Assembly (NCBI RefSeq): GCF_016526145.1
Contig: NZ_JADDUE010000005.1
Location: 372,001-436,000, forward strand
Source: Saccharopolyspora galaxeae
GTDB taxonomy: Bacteria; Actinomycetota; Actinomycetes; Mycobacteriales; Pseudonocardiaceae
Direction: 5' to 3'
Length of the DNA stretch: 64,000 bases
Shown here: piece after piece, positions 47,969 through 57,681 of the stretch
Position numbering within the stretch: position 1 is the stretch's first letter
How the letters are laid out: every line of letters starts with the position of its first letter
Made by a program: the position numbers and the translations under genes
The notes under the pieces: generated by a model
What the model saw: only the letters and a program-made list of their open reading frames with translations
What the model was told of the DNA's origin: nothing
The model's database searches: none

Positions 47969-49412
47969 GCAGGGCCTTCTTCATGATCTTGCCCATCTCG
48001 TTGCGTGGCAACGAGTCCACGAACCGCACCTCGCGGGGCCGCTTGTGCGGGGTGAGCAGTCGGGCGACGTGTTCGGTGAGCTCGGCGGCCGTGCCGTCGC
48101 GGTCGGTCAACTCGCCTGCGGGCACGACCCAGGCGACGATGCGCTCGCCCAGGTCCGGATCCGGTGCGGCGGCGACCGCGACCTCGGCGACCAGCGAGTG
48201 CTCCAGCAGCGCGTTCTCGATCTCGCCGGCGCCGATCTTGTAACCGCCGCTTTTGATGATGTCGGTGGCCTTGCGCCCGACAATGCGCAGGTAGCCGTCG
48301 GCCGCCCGGGTTGCGACGTCACCGGTGCGGAACCAGCCGTCCGCGAACGCCTCCGCGGTGGCGTCCGGCCGGTTGAGGTAGCCGGTGAACAGGTTGCTCC
48401 CGCGAACCAGGATCTCCCCTACCGTCTCGTCGTCGCTGACTTCGATGTCCCGGCCCGCGTCGTCGACGAGTTTGATCTCCACCCCGTCGAAGGGCAGCCC
48501 GACGTAACCGGGTCTGCGGTCACCGGATGCCCGGACCCCGGAATTCATGATCGTTTCGCTCATGCCGTAGCGCTCCACCACGCGCTGCCCGGTCGATCGC
48601 GAGATCCGCTCGTGCTCCACGGCGGGCAGCGCGGCCGATCCGGACACCAGCAGTCGCGCCCGGCCGACCGCCTTCGCCAGGTCCGGATCGCGCTCGGCGT
48701 CGTCGGCGAGCCGGTGGTACATGGTCGGCACCCCGAACAACATGGTCGCCGACCCGGCCAGTTCATCGGCCGCCGCCTGCGGGGAGAACTTGCCGAGGTG
48801 GTGCACGGTGCCGCCGAGCCGCAGCGGTCCCAGCGTGCCGAGGATCAAGCCGTGCACGTGGAACAGCGGCAGCGCGTGCACCAGCACGTCTTCGGCGGTC
48901 CACTCCCACGCGTCGGCCAGCGCGTCCAGGTTCGCCCGGATGGCGCGGCGCGGAAGCACCACGCCCTTCGGCGGTCCGGTGGTGCCGGACGTGTAGACGA
49001 CGAGCGCGGGCGATTCCTCGTCCGGTTTGGGCGGGAGCGCTCCGCTGCCCGGTGCCAGGTCGACCTCGTGCACCGGGATCTGCCGCAGCACCTCGGGCGG
49101 TTGGAACCCGGGCGCCGCCAGCAGCAATCCCGGCTCGCTGTCGCCGACGATGTGCTCGAGTTCCCGCTCGCCCACCTTCGGGTTGATCGGCACCACCGCT
49201 GCCCCGGCGGCCAGCGCGCCTGCCACGGCCACGCAGGTCTCCAGTTCGGCGGTCGCCCACACCGCGACCCGTTCGGCGCGCCCCACCCGCTCGGCGATGC
49301 CGCTCGCGGCCGCGGCCAGCTCCCGGTAGGTCAGCGCGCGGTCACCGAACCGCAACGCCTCCTCGTCGTCCGGGCGCCGCAGCTTCGGGAACAACTCCGT
49401 TGCGCGATCCAT
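47961..49412 (-). CDS. matB: Malonyl-CoA ligase (MatB)
   Basis: A 483-residue AMP-binding enzyme that makes malonyl-CoA from malonate, CoA and ATP. LVVYTSGTTGPPKGVVLP (ATP loop), HALPLFHVHGLILGTLGPL, ERYGMSETIMNSGVRASGD, RRPGYVGLPFDGVEIKLV and the C-terminal RNEMGKIMKKALHG closely follow Streptomyces MatB, which also accepts methylmalonate. It lies between the dicarboxylate carrier (28 bp upstream) and the carboxyltransferase fusion (8-bp overlap). Confidence 0.9.
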   Translation of the reverse strand: MDRATELFPKLRRPDDEEALRFGDRALTYRELAAAASGIAERVGRAERVAVWATAELETCVAVAGALAAGAAVVPINPKVGERELEHIVGDSEPGLLLAAPGFQPPEVLRQIPVHEVDLAPGSGALPPKPDEESPALVVYTSGTTGPPKGVVLPRRAIRANLDALADAWEWTAEDVLVHALPLFHVHGLILGTLGPLRLGGTVHHLGKFSPQAAADELAGSATMLFGVPTMYHRLADDAERDPDLAKAVGRARLLVSGSAALPAVEHERISRSTGQRVVERYGMSETIMNSGVRASGDRRPGYVGLPFDGVEIKLVDDAGRDIEVSDDETVGEILVRGSNLFTGYLNRPDATAEAFADGWFRTGDVATRAADGYLRIVGRKATDIIKSGGYKIGAGEIENALLEHSLVAEVAVAAAPDPDLGERIVAWVVPAGELTDRDGTAAELTEHVARLLTPHKRPREVRFVDSLPRNEMGKIMKKALHG

Positions 49413-49439
49413 GGCGTACCTCCGAGCTCCGTTGCAATT

Positions 49440-50690
49440 TCACCCCAGACCGGGGACGACGAAAATGAGCCAGGCCACTGCCGGGCCCGCGGCGGCGACC
49501 GCTGCGCCGTAAACCAGCAGGCGCCGGAAGAACACTTCCCGATCGACGCCCTTCGCGTTGGCCAGCACGATCGCCCCGTTCGTGGAGAAGGGGCTGACGT
49601 CGACGAGCGTGGCGCTGACGGCCAGCGCGGTGACCATGCCGACCGCTCCGATCGCCCCGGTCTCCAGGAACGGCACGGCCAGCGGGATCAAGGCACCCAT
49701 CAGTCCGACCGAACTGGCGAACGCCGAGACGATGCCGCCGATGTAGCACAGCAGCACCGCGGCCAGCAGCGGCAATCCGACCCCGGCCACGGCGTGGCCC
49801 ACGTAGTCGATCGTGCCCATTTCCTTGAGCACGCCGACGTAGGTCAGCACACCGCAGATCAGCAGCACCGTGGGCCAGGTGACCTCCGCGGGAGCGTTCG
49901 CGGCCGCCTTCGGCGACATCACGGTCAGCACCACGGCCACGGTCATCGCCACCAGGCCGGCGTCCAGCTCGAACACCAACGTGCACACCACGAGCGAGAC
50001 CAGCCCGAGCAACGTCAGCACCCGGTCTCTGGTGAGCCGCATGAACTCGGCCGATTCCTCTTGATCGGGTGCGACCGGCTGGCTGCGCGCCAGCCGCATG
50101 CCGCCGAGCACCACGAAGACCACGGCCGCGATCAGCAGGTTCGCCGCGAAGCTGCCGAGGAACAGCACCAGCGGACTGCCGGGCAGCTTGTTGTCGGCGA
50201 CCACGCCGTTGACGATCACGCCGTACACGCTGATCGGCGAGAACCCGCCTGCCTGCGCTCCGTGCACGACCATCGCGCCCATCAGCAGCGGGTTGATGCC
50301 GTGCCGGGCCGCGAGGTTCAGCGCGATGGGCGCGACGATGGCGCACGCGGCCGGGCTGACCGCGCCGATCGCGGTGAGCACCGCACCGACACCGAACATC
50401 ACCCAGGGAATGACCGCGAGCCGTCCGCCGACCAGCCGCACCGCCCAGTGCACCAGCCAGTCCGTGGTGCCGTTGGCCCGGGCGATCGCGAACAGGTAGG
50501 TCACGCCGACCAGCACCACGAAGATGTCGCCGGGGAAGCCGGCGAAGATGTCGTCGTCGGAGAGCCCGCCGGCGAGCTTGCCGACGGCGAACGCGGCGGC
50601 GAACGCCAGCACCCCCATGTTCACCGACATCGTCGTGGCCAACGCGAAGCAGGCCACCAGCGCGAAGATCGAGATCAACTCGGGCGACAC
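49440..50690 (-). CDS. matC: Malonate/dicarboxylate carrier (MatC type)
   Basis: A 416-residue membrane protein with about 11-12 helices. The N-terminal part (ISIFALVACFALATTMSVNM) and the repeated GLSDDDIFAGFPGDIFVVLV and GAQAGGFSPISVYGVIVNGV fit the MatC branch of dicarboxylate carriers. It probably imports malonate. Start is GTG 50690 with GGGGAGA upstream. First gene of the minus-strand malonate set; divergent from a GntR regulator across 180 bp. Confidence 0.87.
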   Translation of the reverse strand: MSPELISIFALVACFALATTMSVNMGVLAFAAAFAVGKLAGGLSDDDIFAGFPGDIFVVLVGVTYLFAIARANGTTDWLVHWAVRLVGGRLAVIPWVMFGVGAVLTAIGAVSPAACAIVAPIALNLAARHGINPLLMGAMVVHGAQAGGFSPISVYGVIVNGVVADNKLPGSPLVLFLGSFAANLLIAAVVFVVLGGMRLARSQPVAPDQEESAEFMRLTRDRVLTLLGLVSLVVCTLVFELDAGLVAMTVAVVLTVMSPKAAANAPAEVTWPTVLLICGVLTYVGVLKEMGTIDYVGHAVAGVGLPLLAAVLLCYIGGIVSAFASSVGLMGALIPLAVPFLETGAIGAVGMVTALAVSATLVDVSPFSTNGAIVLANAKGVDREVFFRRLLVYGAAVAAAGPAVAWLIFVVPGLG

Positions 50691-50735
50691 CGTTGTCTCC
50701 CCTCGTCATCCCCGCGACCGCGAGGCCGCGGGGAC

Positions 50736-50813
50736 ATTGGTTCACTGGATGGACCACTTTGCGCCTCGGCCCGAACACCGTCAAGGCTGAATTGGTCGAC
50801 TGGACGAACCTCT
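50736..50813. promoter_or_regulatory. Two operator-like 23-bp repeats for the GntR regulator
   Basis: Copies at 50736-50758 and 50791-50813 agree at 18 of 23 positions (ATTGGTTCACTGGATGGACC and ATTGGTCGACTGGACGAACC). The first is a partial dyad TGGT...ACCA, the form recognised by FadR-type GntR proteins. Starts are 55 bp apart, about five helical turns, which would place two dimers on one face of the DNA. Confidence 0.6.
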
Positions 50814-50870
50814 GACCGAGATCTCCGGTGCTAATCTGGGCGCTGTCGATCCGTCCGCTGGAGGCCGAAG

Positions 50871-51575
50871 GTGTCCGACGCGCTGCGCCCGCTGACCCGG
50901 CCGAAGCTCTACGAGCAGGTCGTGGTGCGGTTGCGCGAGCACGTCGCCGCTTCCGGGCTGGACGTCGGCGACCGCCTACCGCCGGAACGGGAGCTGGCCG
51001 ACCGGCTAGGGGTGAGCCGCGCCTCGGTGCGCCAGGCGATCGTCGTCCTGGAAGTCCAGGGCCTCGTCGAGGTGCGCCACGGCGGCGGCACCTACCTGCG
51101 CGAGCGCGTGCTGGACAGCGAGCCGGTGGAAGAGCTGGTGGCGCGGCGCCGCAGGTTGCCGGACGTGCTCGACGCCCGGGAGGCGCTGGAGACGAAGCTT
51201 GCCGAACTCGCCGCCGAACGCCGCACCGAGCAGGACCTGACCGAGATCGACGCGGCGCTGGCCGACATGCGCGGCCAGGTGGAAGCCGGCGACCTCGGCG
51301 GCGACGGGGACCGCCGGTTCCACGCCGCGATCACCGCGGCCGCGCACAGCACGATGCTCGCGGACTTCATGCGCACGATCGCCGACGAGATCGCCGAGAG
51401 CCGCCAGGAGTCGCTGCGCCAGCCCAACCGCCCGCCGCAGTCGCTGCGCCAGCACGAGCGCATCGCCGAAGCGATCCGCGCGGGCAACGCCCGCACCGCG
51501 GTCACCGCGATGCGCCGCCACCTGCGCACCGTCAGCCGCGTCCGGTTGCTCAGCTGGGATCCGGACGCGGACTGA
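50871..51575 (+). CDS. GntR-family regulator, FadR/FCD subfamily (MatR-like by context)
   Basis: A 234-residue regulator. The winged helix at about 10-75 reads LYEQVVVRLREHVAASGL, then RLPPERELADRLGVSRASVR and GLVEVRHGGGTYLRE. The all-helical FCD ligand domain (about 95-225) has VLDAREALETKLAELAA, DRRFHAAITAAAHS and HERIAEAIRAGNARTAVTAM, with Asp/His residues able to bind a metal and a carboxylate. GTG 50871 follows GGAGG. Divergent from matC, it probably represses the malonate genes until malonate or malonyl-CoA binds. Confidence 0.88.
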   Translation: MSDALRPLTRPKLYEQVVVRLREHVAASGLDVGDRLPPERELADRLGVSRASVRQAIVVLEVQGLVEVRHGGGTYLRERVLDSEPVEELVARRRRLPDVLDAREALETKLAELAAERRTEQDLTEIDAALADMRGQVEAGDLGGDGDRRFHAAITAAAHSTMLADFMRTIADEIAESRQESLRQPNRPPQSLRQHERIAEAIRAGNARTAVTAMRRHLRTVSRVRLLSWDPDAD

Positions 51576-51726
51576 AACCGCGGCGAATCCCCCATCGCGG
51601 ACACCCTCCGCCGAGCCTGGCCTGCCGCGATGGCACCGGGAACGGTGCGGTTAGGCTTCGTCTCGCCGTCCCGACCGCAGTGGAGCAATCCTTGATCCCC
51701 GCCCGCCCCCGGCCCGCAGGCCCCCA

Positions 51727-52215
51727 ATGATCGGCTGGCTGCTGGCCACGGCGGGCACCGCCCTGCTGGGCAGCGTTTTCCCGCTGGCCAACATCGAGCT
51801 CTACCTGGTCGGTGTGCTCAGCACCGTCGAAGGCTTGAACTGGTGGGCGCTGGGCCTGGCCGCGGCGGTCGGGCAGATGCTGGGCAAGACGCTGTTCTTC
51901 TTGGCCGGTCGCGGCGGTTTCTCGCTCGGCAGGCGCCTCGGCAGGATGACCGAGGCCCGCGAGGGCGGCCGCTGGGCCGCTCTGCTGGAGAAGTTCCACT
52001 CCCGCACCGAGCAACACCCGTGGTGGGGGCTGGGCGTCCTGTTCGTCAGCGCGGTGCTGAGCTTTCCGCCGTTCACCGTGCTGTGCTTCCTGTCCGGCGC
52101 CGCCGGCCTGCCCCTGCTCGGTTTCCTCGCGGTGAGCCTCACCGGCCGCGCGATCCACTTCCTGATCGTCGCAGGCGCCCCCGAAGTGGTGCACCAGCTG
52201 CCGTTCTTCGGCTGA
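51727..52215 (+). CDS. Small membrane protein of the VTT/DedA-like type
   Basis: A 162-residue protein with about four membrane helices: WLLATAGTALLGSVFPLANI, WWALGLAAAVGQMLGKTLFF, GVLFVSAVLSFPPFTVLCFL and a last one near the C-terminus. The GQMLGKTLFFLAGRGG loop recalls the VTT (SNARE-associated/DedA) family, thought to flip lipids across membranes. It is shorter than typical DedA. No strong ribosome site is seen before the ATG. It lies 65 bp upstream of the catalase on the same strand; co-transcription is possible. Confidence 0.72.
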   Translation: MIGWLLATAGTALLGSVFPLANIELYLVGVLSTVEGLNWWALGLAAAVGQMLGKTLFFLAGRGGFSLGRRLGRMTEAREGGRWAALLEKFHSRTEQHPWWGLGVLFVSAVLSFPPFTVLCFLSGAAGLPLLGFLAVSLTGRAIHFLIVAGAPEVVHQLPFFG

Positions 52216-52280
52216 GCGCATAACGACCTCCGGGCGAGGGCACCCGCTGAGGGCAGGTTCCGGCCACCCGGAGGTAGGTA

Positions 52281-54401
52281 ATGGCTTCCCACCACGGCGA
52301 CAAGCAGGAGCAGCTCGACGGCGTCCGCAAGGACGTCGAAGACACCTACTTGACCACCCAGCAAGGCGTGCGAGTCGACCACACCGACGACTCGCTGACC
52401 GTCGGCGAGCGCGGTCCGACGTTGCTGGAGGACTTCCACGCGCGCGAGAAGATCACCCACTTCGACCACGAACGCATCCCGGAGCGGGTGGTGCACGCGC
52501 GCGGCGCGGGCGCCTACGGCTACTTCCAGCCCTACGACGGCTGGCTGGCGGACTACACGGTGGCGAAGTTCTTGACCGACCCGCAGGAGCAGACGCCGGT
52601 GTTCATCCGGTTCTCCACCGTCGCGGGTTCGCGGGGTTCCGCGGACACCGTCCGGGACGTGCGCGGTTTCGCGACCAAGTTCTACACCAGCCAGGGCAAC
52701 TACGACCTGGTCGGCAACAACATGCCGGTGTTCTTCATCCACGACGGGATCAAGTTCCCCGACTTCGTGCACGCGGTGAAACCGGAGCCGGACAACGAGA
52801 TCCCGCAGGCGCAGTCCGCGCACGACACGCTGTGGGACTTCGTTTCGCTGCAACCGGAAACGCTGCACATGATGATGTGGCTGATGTCGGATCGGGCGAT
52901 CCCGCGCAGCTACCGGATGATGCAGGGCTTCGGCGTGCACACGTTCCGCCTGGTCGATGCGCAGGGCAGGGGCACCTTCGTGAAGTTCCACTGGAAGCCG
53001 ATGCTCGGCACGCACTCGCTGGTCTGGGACGAGTGCCAGAAGGCGGGCGGCAAGGACCCGGATTTCAACCGCCGGGACCTGTGGGAGGCCATCGAGACCG
53101 GCCAATACCCGGAGTGGGAACTGGGCGTGCAGCTGGTCGACGAATCCTCCGAACACGACTTCGACTTCGACCTGCTGGACGCCACCAAGATCATCCCCGA
53201 GGAGGAGGTCCCGGTGCGTCCGGTGGGCAAGCTGGTGCTCAACCGCAACCCGGACAACTTCTTCGCCGAAACCGAGCAGGTCGCGTTCCACACCGCCAAC
53301 GTGGTCCCGGGCATCGACTTCACCAACGACCCGCTGCTGCAGGCCCGCAACTTCTCCTACCTGGACACCCAGCTGATCCGGCTGGGCGGGCCGAACTTCG
53401 CGCACATCCCGGTGAACCGGCCGGTCGCCGAGGTCAGCAACAACCAGCGCGACGGCTTCCAGCAGCAGCGGATCCACCGGGGCCGCACCAGCTACACCAA
53501 GAACAGCCTCAGCGGCGGCTGCCCGGTGATCGCCGGGACCGACGAGGGAGCGTTCCACCACTACCAGGAGAAGGTGGAAGGCCAGAAGATCCGCAAGCGC
53601 AGCGAGAGCTTCAAGGACTACTACAGCCAGGCCACCCTGTTCTGGAACAGCATGGCGTCCTGGGAGAAGGCGCACATCATCGCCGCGTTCCGGTTCGAGC
53701 TGGGCAAGGTCGACCACCACCACGTGCGGGAGGCCGCGGTCGAGCAGCTCAACCACGTCGACCACGAGCTTGCCGTGCAGGTCGCCGAGGGCATCGGCGT
53801 CACGCCGCCGGAGTCCGCGGTCACCACCAACCACGGCCGCAGCTCCCCGGCGCTGAGCCAGTCGAACTCGGTGACCGGCACGATCGCCACCCGCAAGGTG
53901 GCCGTGCTCGTCGGCGACGGGGTCGACCCGACCGAGGTCGACCAGATCCGCCGCGGGTTGTCCGAACGCGGCGCGGTCGCCGAGGTGCTCGGGTTGCGGG
54001 ACGGCACGGCGCGCGGCTCGGACGGCGACGATGTCCGCGTGGACCGCGCGATCAGCACGATGGCCTCGGTGGTCTACGACGCGGTGATCGTGCCGGGCGG
54101 TTCGGAAAGCGCGCGGGCGCTGTCGGCGGACGGCTACGCGGTGCACTTCGTCGCCGAGGCGTACAAGCACGCCAAACCGGTCGCGGCCAGCGATGAGGGG
54201 CTGGCCGTGCTGCAGCGTGCGGGCATCAACGACGTCCGGCAGGCCGGTGCGAGCGGCGGCGACGGCGTGGTCGCCGACCGGGGCGTCGTCACCGCCGCCG
54301 CGACCGGTGGCGCGCTGCCGGAGGGGTTCCTGGCGGAGTTCGCCAACGCGCTCGCCGGTCACCGGGTGTGGGATCGGGACACCGATTCCGTCGCGGCGTG
54401 A
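52281..54401 (+). CDS. katE: Large-subunit catalase (HPII/KatE type)
   Basis: A 706-residue clade 2 catalase that breaks down hydrogen peroxide. The catalytic His is His72 in [13 protein letters not shown], the Asn lies in [11 protein letters not shown], and the haem Tyr lies in [14 protein letters not shown]. After the catalase core (to about residue 500) comes a DJ-1/PfpI-like C-terminal domain (about 530-700: [20 protein letters not shown] and [15 protein letters not shown]), as in HPII. GGAGGTAGGTA precedes the ATG. Confidence 0.95.
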   Translation: MASHHGDKQEQLDGVRKDVEDTYLTTQQGVRVDHTDDSLTVGERGPTLLEDFHAREKITHFDHERIPERVVHARGAGAYGYFQPYDGWLADYTVAKFLTDPQEQTPVFIRFSTVAGSRGSADTVRDVRGFATKFYTSQGNYDLVGNNMPVFFIHDGIKFPDFVHAVKPEPDNEIPQAQSAHDTLWDFVSLQPETLHMMMWLMSDRAIPRSYRMMQGFGVHTFRLVDAQGRGTFVKFHWKPMLGTHSLVWDECQKAGGKDPDFNRRDLWEAIETGQYPEWELGVQLVDESSEHDFDFDLLDATKIIPEEEVPVRPVGKLVLNRNPDNFFAETEQVAFHTANVVPGIDFTNDPLLQARNFSYLDTQLIRLGGPNFAHIPVNRPVAEVSNNQRDGFQQQRIHRGRTSYTKNSLSGGCPVIAGTDEGAFHHYQEKVEGQKIRKRSESFKDYYSQATLFWNSMASWEKAHIIAAFRFELGKVDHHHVREAAVEQLNHVDHELAVQVAEGIGVTPPESAVTTNHGRSSPALSQSNSVTGTIATRKVAVLVGDGVDPTEVDQIRRGLSERGAVAEVLGLRDGTARGSDGDDVRVDRAISTMASVVYDAVIVPGGSESARALSADGYAVHFVAEAYKHAKPVAASDEGLAVLQRAGINDVRQAGASGGDGVVADRGVVTAAATGGALPEGFLAEFANALAGHRVWDRDTDSVAA

Positions 54402-54402
54402 G

Positions 54403-54435
54403 ACGGCGGGGCCGCTTCGGCGGCCCCGCCCCGTC
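54403..54435 (+). terminator. Terminator of katE
   Basis: GGCGGGGCCG (54405-54414) pairs with CGGCCCCGCC (54421-54430) around a CTTCGG loop; GAC and GTC flank the stem. It begins one base after the katE stop. Confidence 0.82.
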
Positions 54436-54702
54436 AACCCCTTCCCGAATACTGGGCGCGCAGAATCGCGTGATCGTCGGCGATTCCGTGATTCGGCGCA
54501 CCGCACCGCCGTGCCGCACTTTTCCCGCCGCCCCGGCACCGCCACCTGGAGCAAGCCCGTGCGCAGCGACGATGTCCGACCGGAGGATCCGGTGCAATTG
54601 GCCGGCGCGTCGATGTTCCGTTTCTCGCGGTCCGATACCGAAACAGTTACGCCGAGCCTGGAAATTCGCCATCGCGTTGGCGATCTCCTACGGTGCTAGC
54701 CC

Positions 54703-56163
54703 GTGAGTCTTCTCCGAACACTTCCCGTCGACGACGTGCTGACGCGCACCCAGCGCAGCGGCCTCGTGCGACGGCTGACCGGCCGGGACCTGGTCGGTTT
54801 CGGCATCGGCATCATCATCGGCACCGGCGTGTTCACCCTCGCCGGGATCGAGGCGAAGGACCACGCCGGACCGGCCGTGGTGCTGTCCTTCGTGATCGGC
54901 GGCGTGGTCGCCGCGCTGGCGGCGCTCTGTTACGCGGAGCTGGCTTCGGCGGTGCCGACAGCGGGCAGCGCCTACACCTACGCCTACTCCACGCTGGGCG
55001 AGATCTTCGCCTGGATCATCGGCTGGGACCTGCTGCTGGAGTTCGCGCTGGGCTCGGCGGTGGTATCGCGGAGCTGGTCGGGCTACATCGCCAGCCTGCT
55101 CGGGCTGCCGCAGGAATGGTTCGGCGAGGACGCCACCGTCAACCTCGGCGCCATCCTGATCATCGCGGTGCTCACCGTGGTGGCGGTTTCCGGCATCCGG
55201 GAGTCCTCCTGGGTGACCAACGCACTGGTCGTGATCAAGGTCGCGGTGTGCGTGCTGGTCATCGTGGCCGGGCTGTTCTTCTTCACCGGCGCCAACCTGA
55301 CACCGTTCGTACCGCCCGCGGAGCTGAGCACATCGGGCGGCAGCGTGCTGGAGCAACCGCTGGTGTCCGCGCTGCTGGGCATGGAGCAGTCGAAGTACGG
55401 CTTCGGCGGGGTGCTCACCGCCGCGGCGATCGTGTTCTTCGCCTACACCGGGTTCGAGGCGCTGGCCAACCTCGGCGAGGAGACCAAGCGCCCGCGGCGC
55501 GACCTGCCGACCGGGCTGCTCGGCAGCCTGCTGATCTGCACGGGGCTGTACGTCGCGGTGGCGCTGGTGCTCACCGCGATGGTGCCGTATTCGCAGATCG
55601 ACGAAGGCGCGCCGCTGGCCGCCGCGTTCCACCTGGTCGGTTCGCACTGGGTGGCCGCGCTGATCTCGCTCGGCGCCGTGACCGGGCTGACCTCGGTGAT
55701 GATGGTGCAGCTGGTGACCATCGGGCGGATCGGCTTCGCGATGAGCCGGGACGGCCTGCTGCCGCCGAAGCTGTCCCAGGTGCACCCGAAGTGGGGCACG
55801 CCGCACCGGATGACCATCGGCGGCGCGATCGTGATCATGCTGCTGGGCGGGTTCGTGCCGATCTCCGAGCTCTCCGACATGGTCAGCATCGGCGCGCTGT
55901 CCGGGTTCATCATCGTCGCGATCGCGGTTCCGGTGCTGCGCTCGCGCAAACCGGACCTGCAGCGCCCGTTCCGCGTTCCGCTCTCCCCGGTGCTGCCGGT
56001 GCTGACCGCCGTCGCCTGCCTGTACCTGATGTCGAACCTGGACGTGCTGACCTGGCTGCGGTTCGCGGCCTGGCTCGCGGTGGGACTGGTGCTGTACCTG
56101 CTCTACGGCTACCGCAAGTCGCGGCTGGGCAAGGGGGAGCCGGTCACCGGCGGCGACGTGTGA
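54703..56163 (+). CDS. Amino-acid permease (APC superfamily, cationic amino acid transporter type)
   Basis: A 486-residue permease with 12-14 helices. GRDLVGFGIGIIIGTGVFTL is the classic first-helix unwinding motif, followed by CYAELASAVPTAGSAYTYAY and FFAYTGFEALANLGEETKRP, as in the CAT branch. It probably imports arginine, lysine or neutral amino acids. Start is GTG 54703 without an obvious ribosome site. Its 3' end overlaps the convergent MFS gene by 20 bp. Confidence 0.9.
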   Translation: MSLLRTLPVDDVLTRTQRSGLVRRLTGRDLVGFGIGIIIGTGVFTLAGIEAKDHAGPAVVLSFVIGGVVAALAALCYAELASAVPTAGSAYTYAYSTLGEIFAWIIGWDLLLEFALGSAVVSRSWSGYIASLLGLPQEWFGEDATVNLGAILIIAVLTVVAVSGIRESSWVTNALVVIKVAVCVLVIVAGLFFFTGANLTPFVPPAELSTSGGSVLEQPLVSALLGMEQSKYGFGGVLTAAAIVFFAYTGFEALANLGEETKRPRRDLPTGLLGSLLICTGLYVAVALVLTAMVPYSQIDEGAPLAAAFHLVGSHWVAALISLGAVTGLTSVMMVQLVTIGRIGFAMSRDGLLPPKLSQVHPKWGTPHRMTIGGAIVIMLLGGFVPISELSDMVSIGALSGFIIVAIAVPVLRSRKPDLQRPFRVPLSPVLPVLTAVACLYLMSNLDVLTWLRFAAWLAVGLVLYLLYGYRKSRLGKGEPVTGGDV

Positions 56164-57565
56164 CCACGAGCTGCTCGGCGACCGCGATCAGCAGCGCCAG
56201 CGCGACGAATCCGACCGCCACCAGCAACCCGGTGGAGATCGCGGCGTCCCAACCGCCTTCGGTGACCGAAGAGAAGAACAGCCCGGAGGCGGTTGCGGTG
56301 CCGATCGCGGTGCCCAGCCGCTGTCCGGTCTGCTGCACACCGGCCGCGGTCCCGCCGCTGGCGCTGTCGACCTCGGAGAGCGTGACGGTCTGGTTCGGCG
56401 AGATCACGGCACCGCTGCCGATCCCGGCCAGCAGCAGGGCGGGCGCGGCCACCGCGCCCGCCATCCGGCCGAATCCGGCGCCGAGCAGCACGTCGGTCAG
56501 AACCAGCCCGGCCAGTGCCGCGACCAGGCCCAGCACGACCAGCGACCGGCCGAAGCGGTGCACGAGGCGGCCGCTGGCCGCCGACGACACGGCCGACCCG
56601 ATGGCGAACGGGGTCATCGACAGCCCCGCCAGCAGCGGCGAGTACCCCAGCCCGTGCTGCAGGTACAGCGCCAGCACGAAGAAGATGCTGGTGAACCCGG
56701 CGAAGTACACCATCCCGAGGGCGCTGCCGAAGCTGTAGCTGCCGATGCCGAACAGCCGGATGTCGACCAACGGCTGGCGGCCCCGGTCCCGGTAACGACG
56801 CTCCCAAAGCACGAACAGCACCAGCAGCACCGGCGCGGCCAGCATGAACCACCACGGCGTCCCGCTGCTGCTCTCCCGCTCGACCAGCGGCAGCAGCACC
56901 GACAGCAGGGTGGCCGCCAGCAGCAGCACGCCGATCAGGTCGAGGCTTTGCGCCGGTCCGCTCGGCAAGTCCCGCGGCAGGTACTTCCGCGCGAACACCA
57001 GCGCCGCCAGCCCGATCGGCACGTTCACGAAGAACACCCAGCGCCAGCCGTCCTCGGCGCCCGCGACCTCGATGATCAGCCCGCCCAGCAGCGGGCCGAT
57101 CGCGGTGGACAGCCCCACCACGGCGCCGAACAACCCGAACGCCTTGCCCCGCTCGGGACCGTGGAACAGCGCCTGGATCAGCCCGAGGATCTGCGGGTTC
57201 AGCATCCCGCCCGCGGCGCCCTGCACCAGCCGCGCGATCACCAGCCACAGCGGCCCTGTGGCGAACCCGGCGATAGCGCTAGCGGCGGTGAACAGCAGCA
57301 ACGCGAGCACGAACATGCGGCTGCGGCCGCGGTCGTCGCCGAGCCGCCCGGACGGCACCAGCACCAGCCCGAAGGTCAGCGCGTAACCGGACACCACCCA
57401 GGCCAGCGCGATCGGCGGCGCCTGCAGTCCCTGCTGCATCGACGGCAGCGCGACGTTGACGATGCTGACGTCGAGCAGCGTCATGAATCCGGCCAGCAGG
57501 CAGATCACCAATGCCGGCCAGCGGTGCGCCGGCTGCTCGGTGCTGATGGTGCTCGTAGTCGTCAC
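56144..57565 (-). CDS. MFS drug/proton antiporter (DHA2, EmrB/QacA type)
   Basis: A 473-residue, 14-helix major facilitator. The N-terminal FMTLLDVSIVNVALPSMQQG and WVVSGYALTFGLVLVPSGRL are motif D1 and the following loop of the DHA2 family; RLVQGAAGGMLNPQILGLIQ is also typical. GTG 57565 follows AGGA by 7 bp. It is divergent from the XRE-TetR fusion gene, a likely local repressor, so it may export a toxic or signalling compound sensed by that protein. Confidence 0.9.
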   Translation of the reverse strand: MTTTSTISTEQPAHRWPALVICLLAGFMTLLDVSIVNVALPSMQQGLQAPPIALAWVVSGYALTFGLVLVPSGRLGDDRGRSRMFVLALLLFTAASAIAGFATGPLWLVIARLVQGAAGGMLNPQILGLIQALFHGPERGKAFGLFGAVVGLSTAIGPLLGGLIIEVAGAEDGWRWVFFVNVPIGLAALVFARKYLPRDLPSGPAQSLDLIGVLLLAATLLSVLLPLVERESSSGTPWWFMLAAPVLLVLFVLWERRYRDRGRQPLVDIRLFGIGSYSFGSALGMVYFAGFTSIFFVLALYLQHGLGYSPLLAGLSMTPFAIGSAVSSAASGRLVHRFGRSLVVLGLVAALAGLVLTDVLLGAGFGRMAGAVAAPALLLAGIGSGAVISPNQTVTLSEVDSASGGTAAGVQQTGQRLGTAIGTATASGLFFSSVTEGGWDAAISTGLLVAVGFVALALLIAVAEQLVVTRRRR

Positions 57566-57681
57566 CCCCACATCCTGCCGGTCGTGCTGAAAGATGTTCG
57601 CGTTCAGGGCGCCCTGGGTCGACGCGGCCGTGCTCCAGCACACCGGAACCCGCCGCGACGCGCTTGGTAGCGTCCGAGCCC

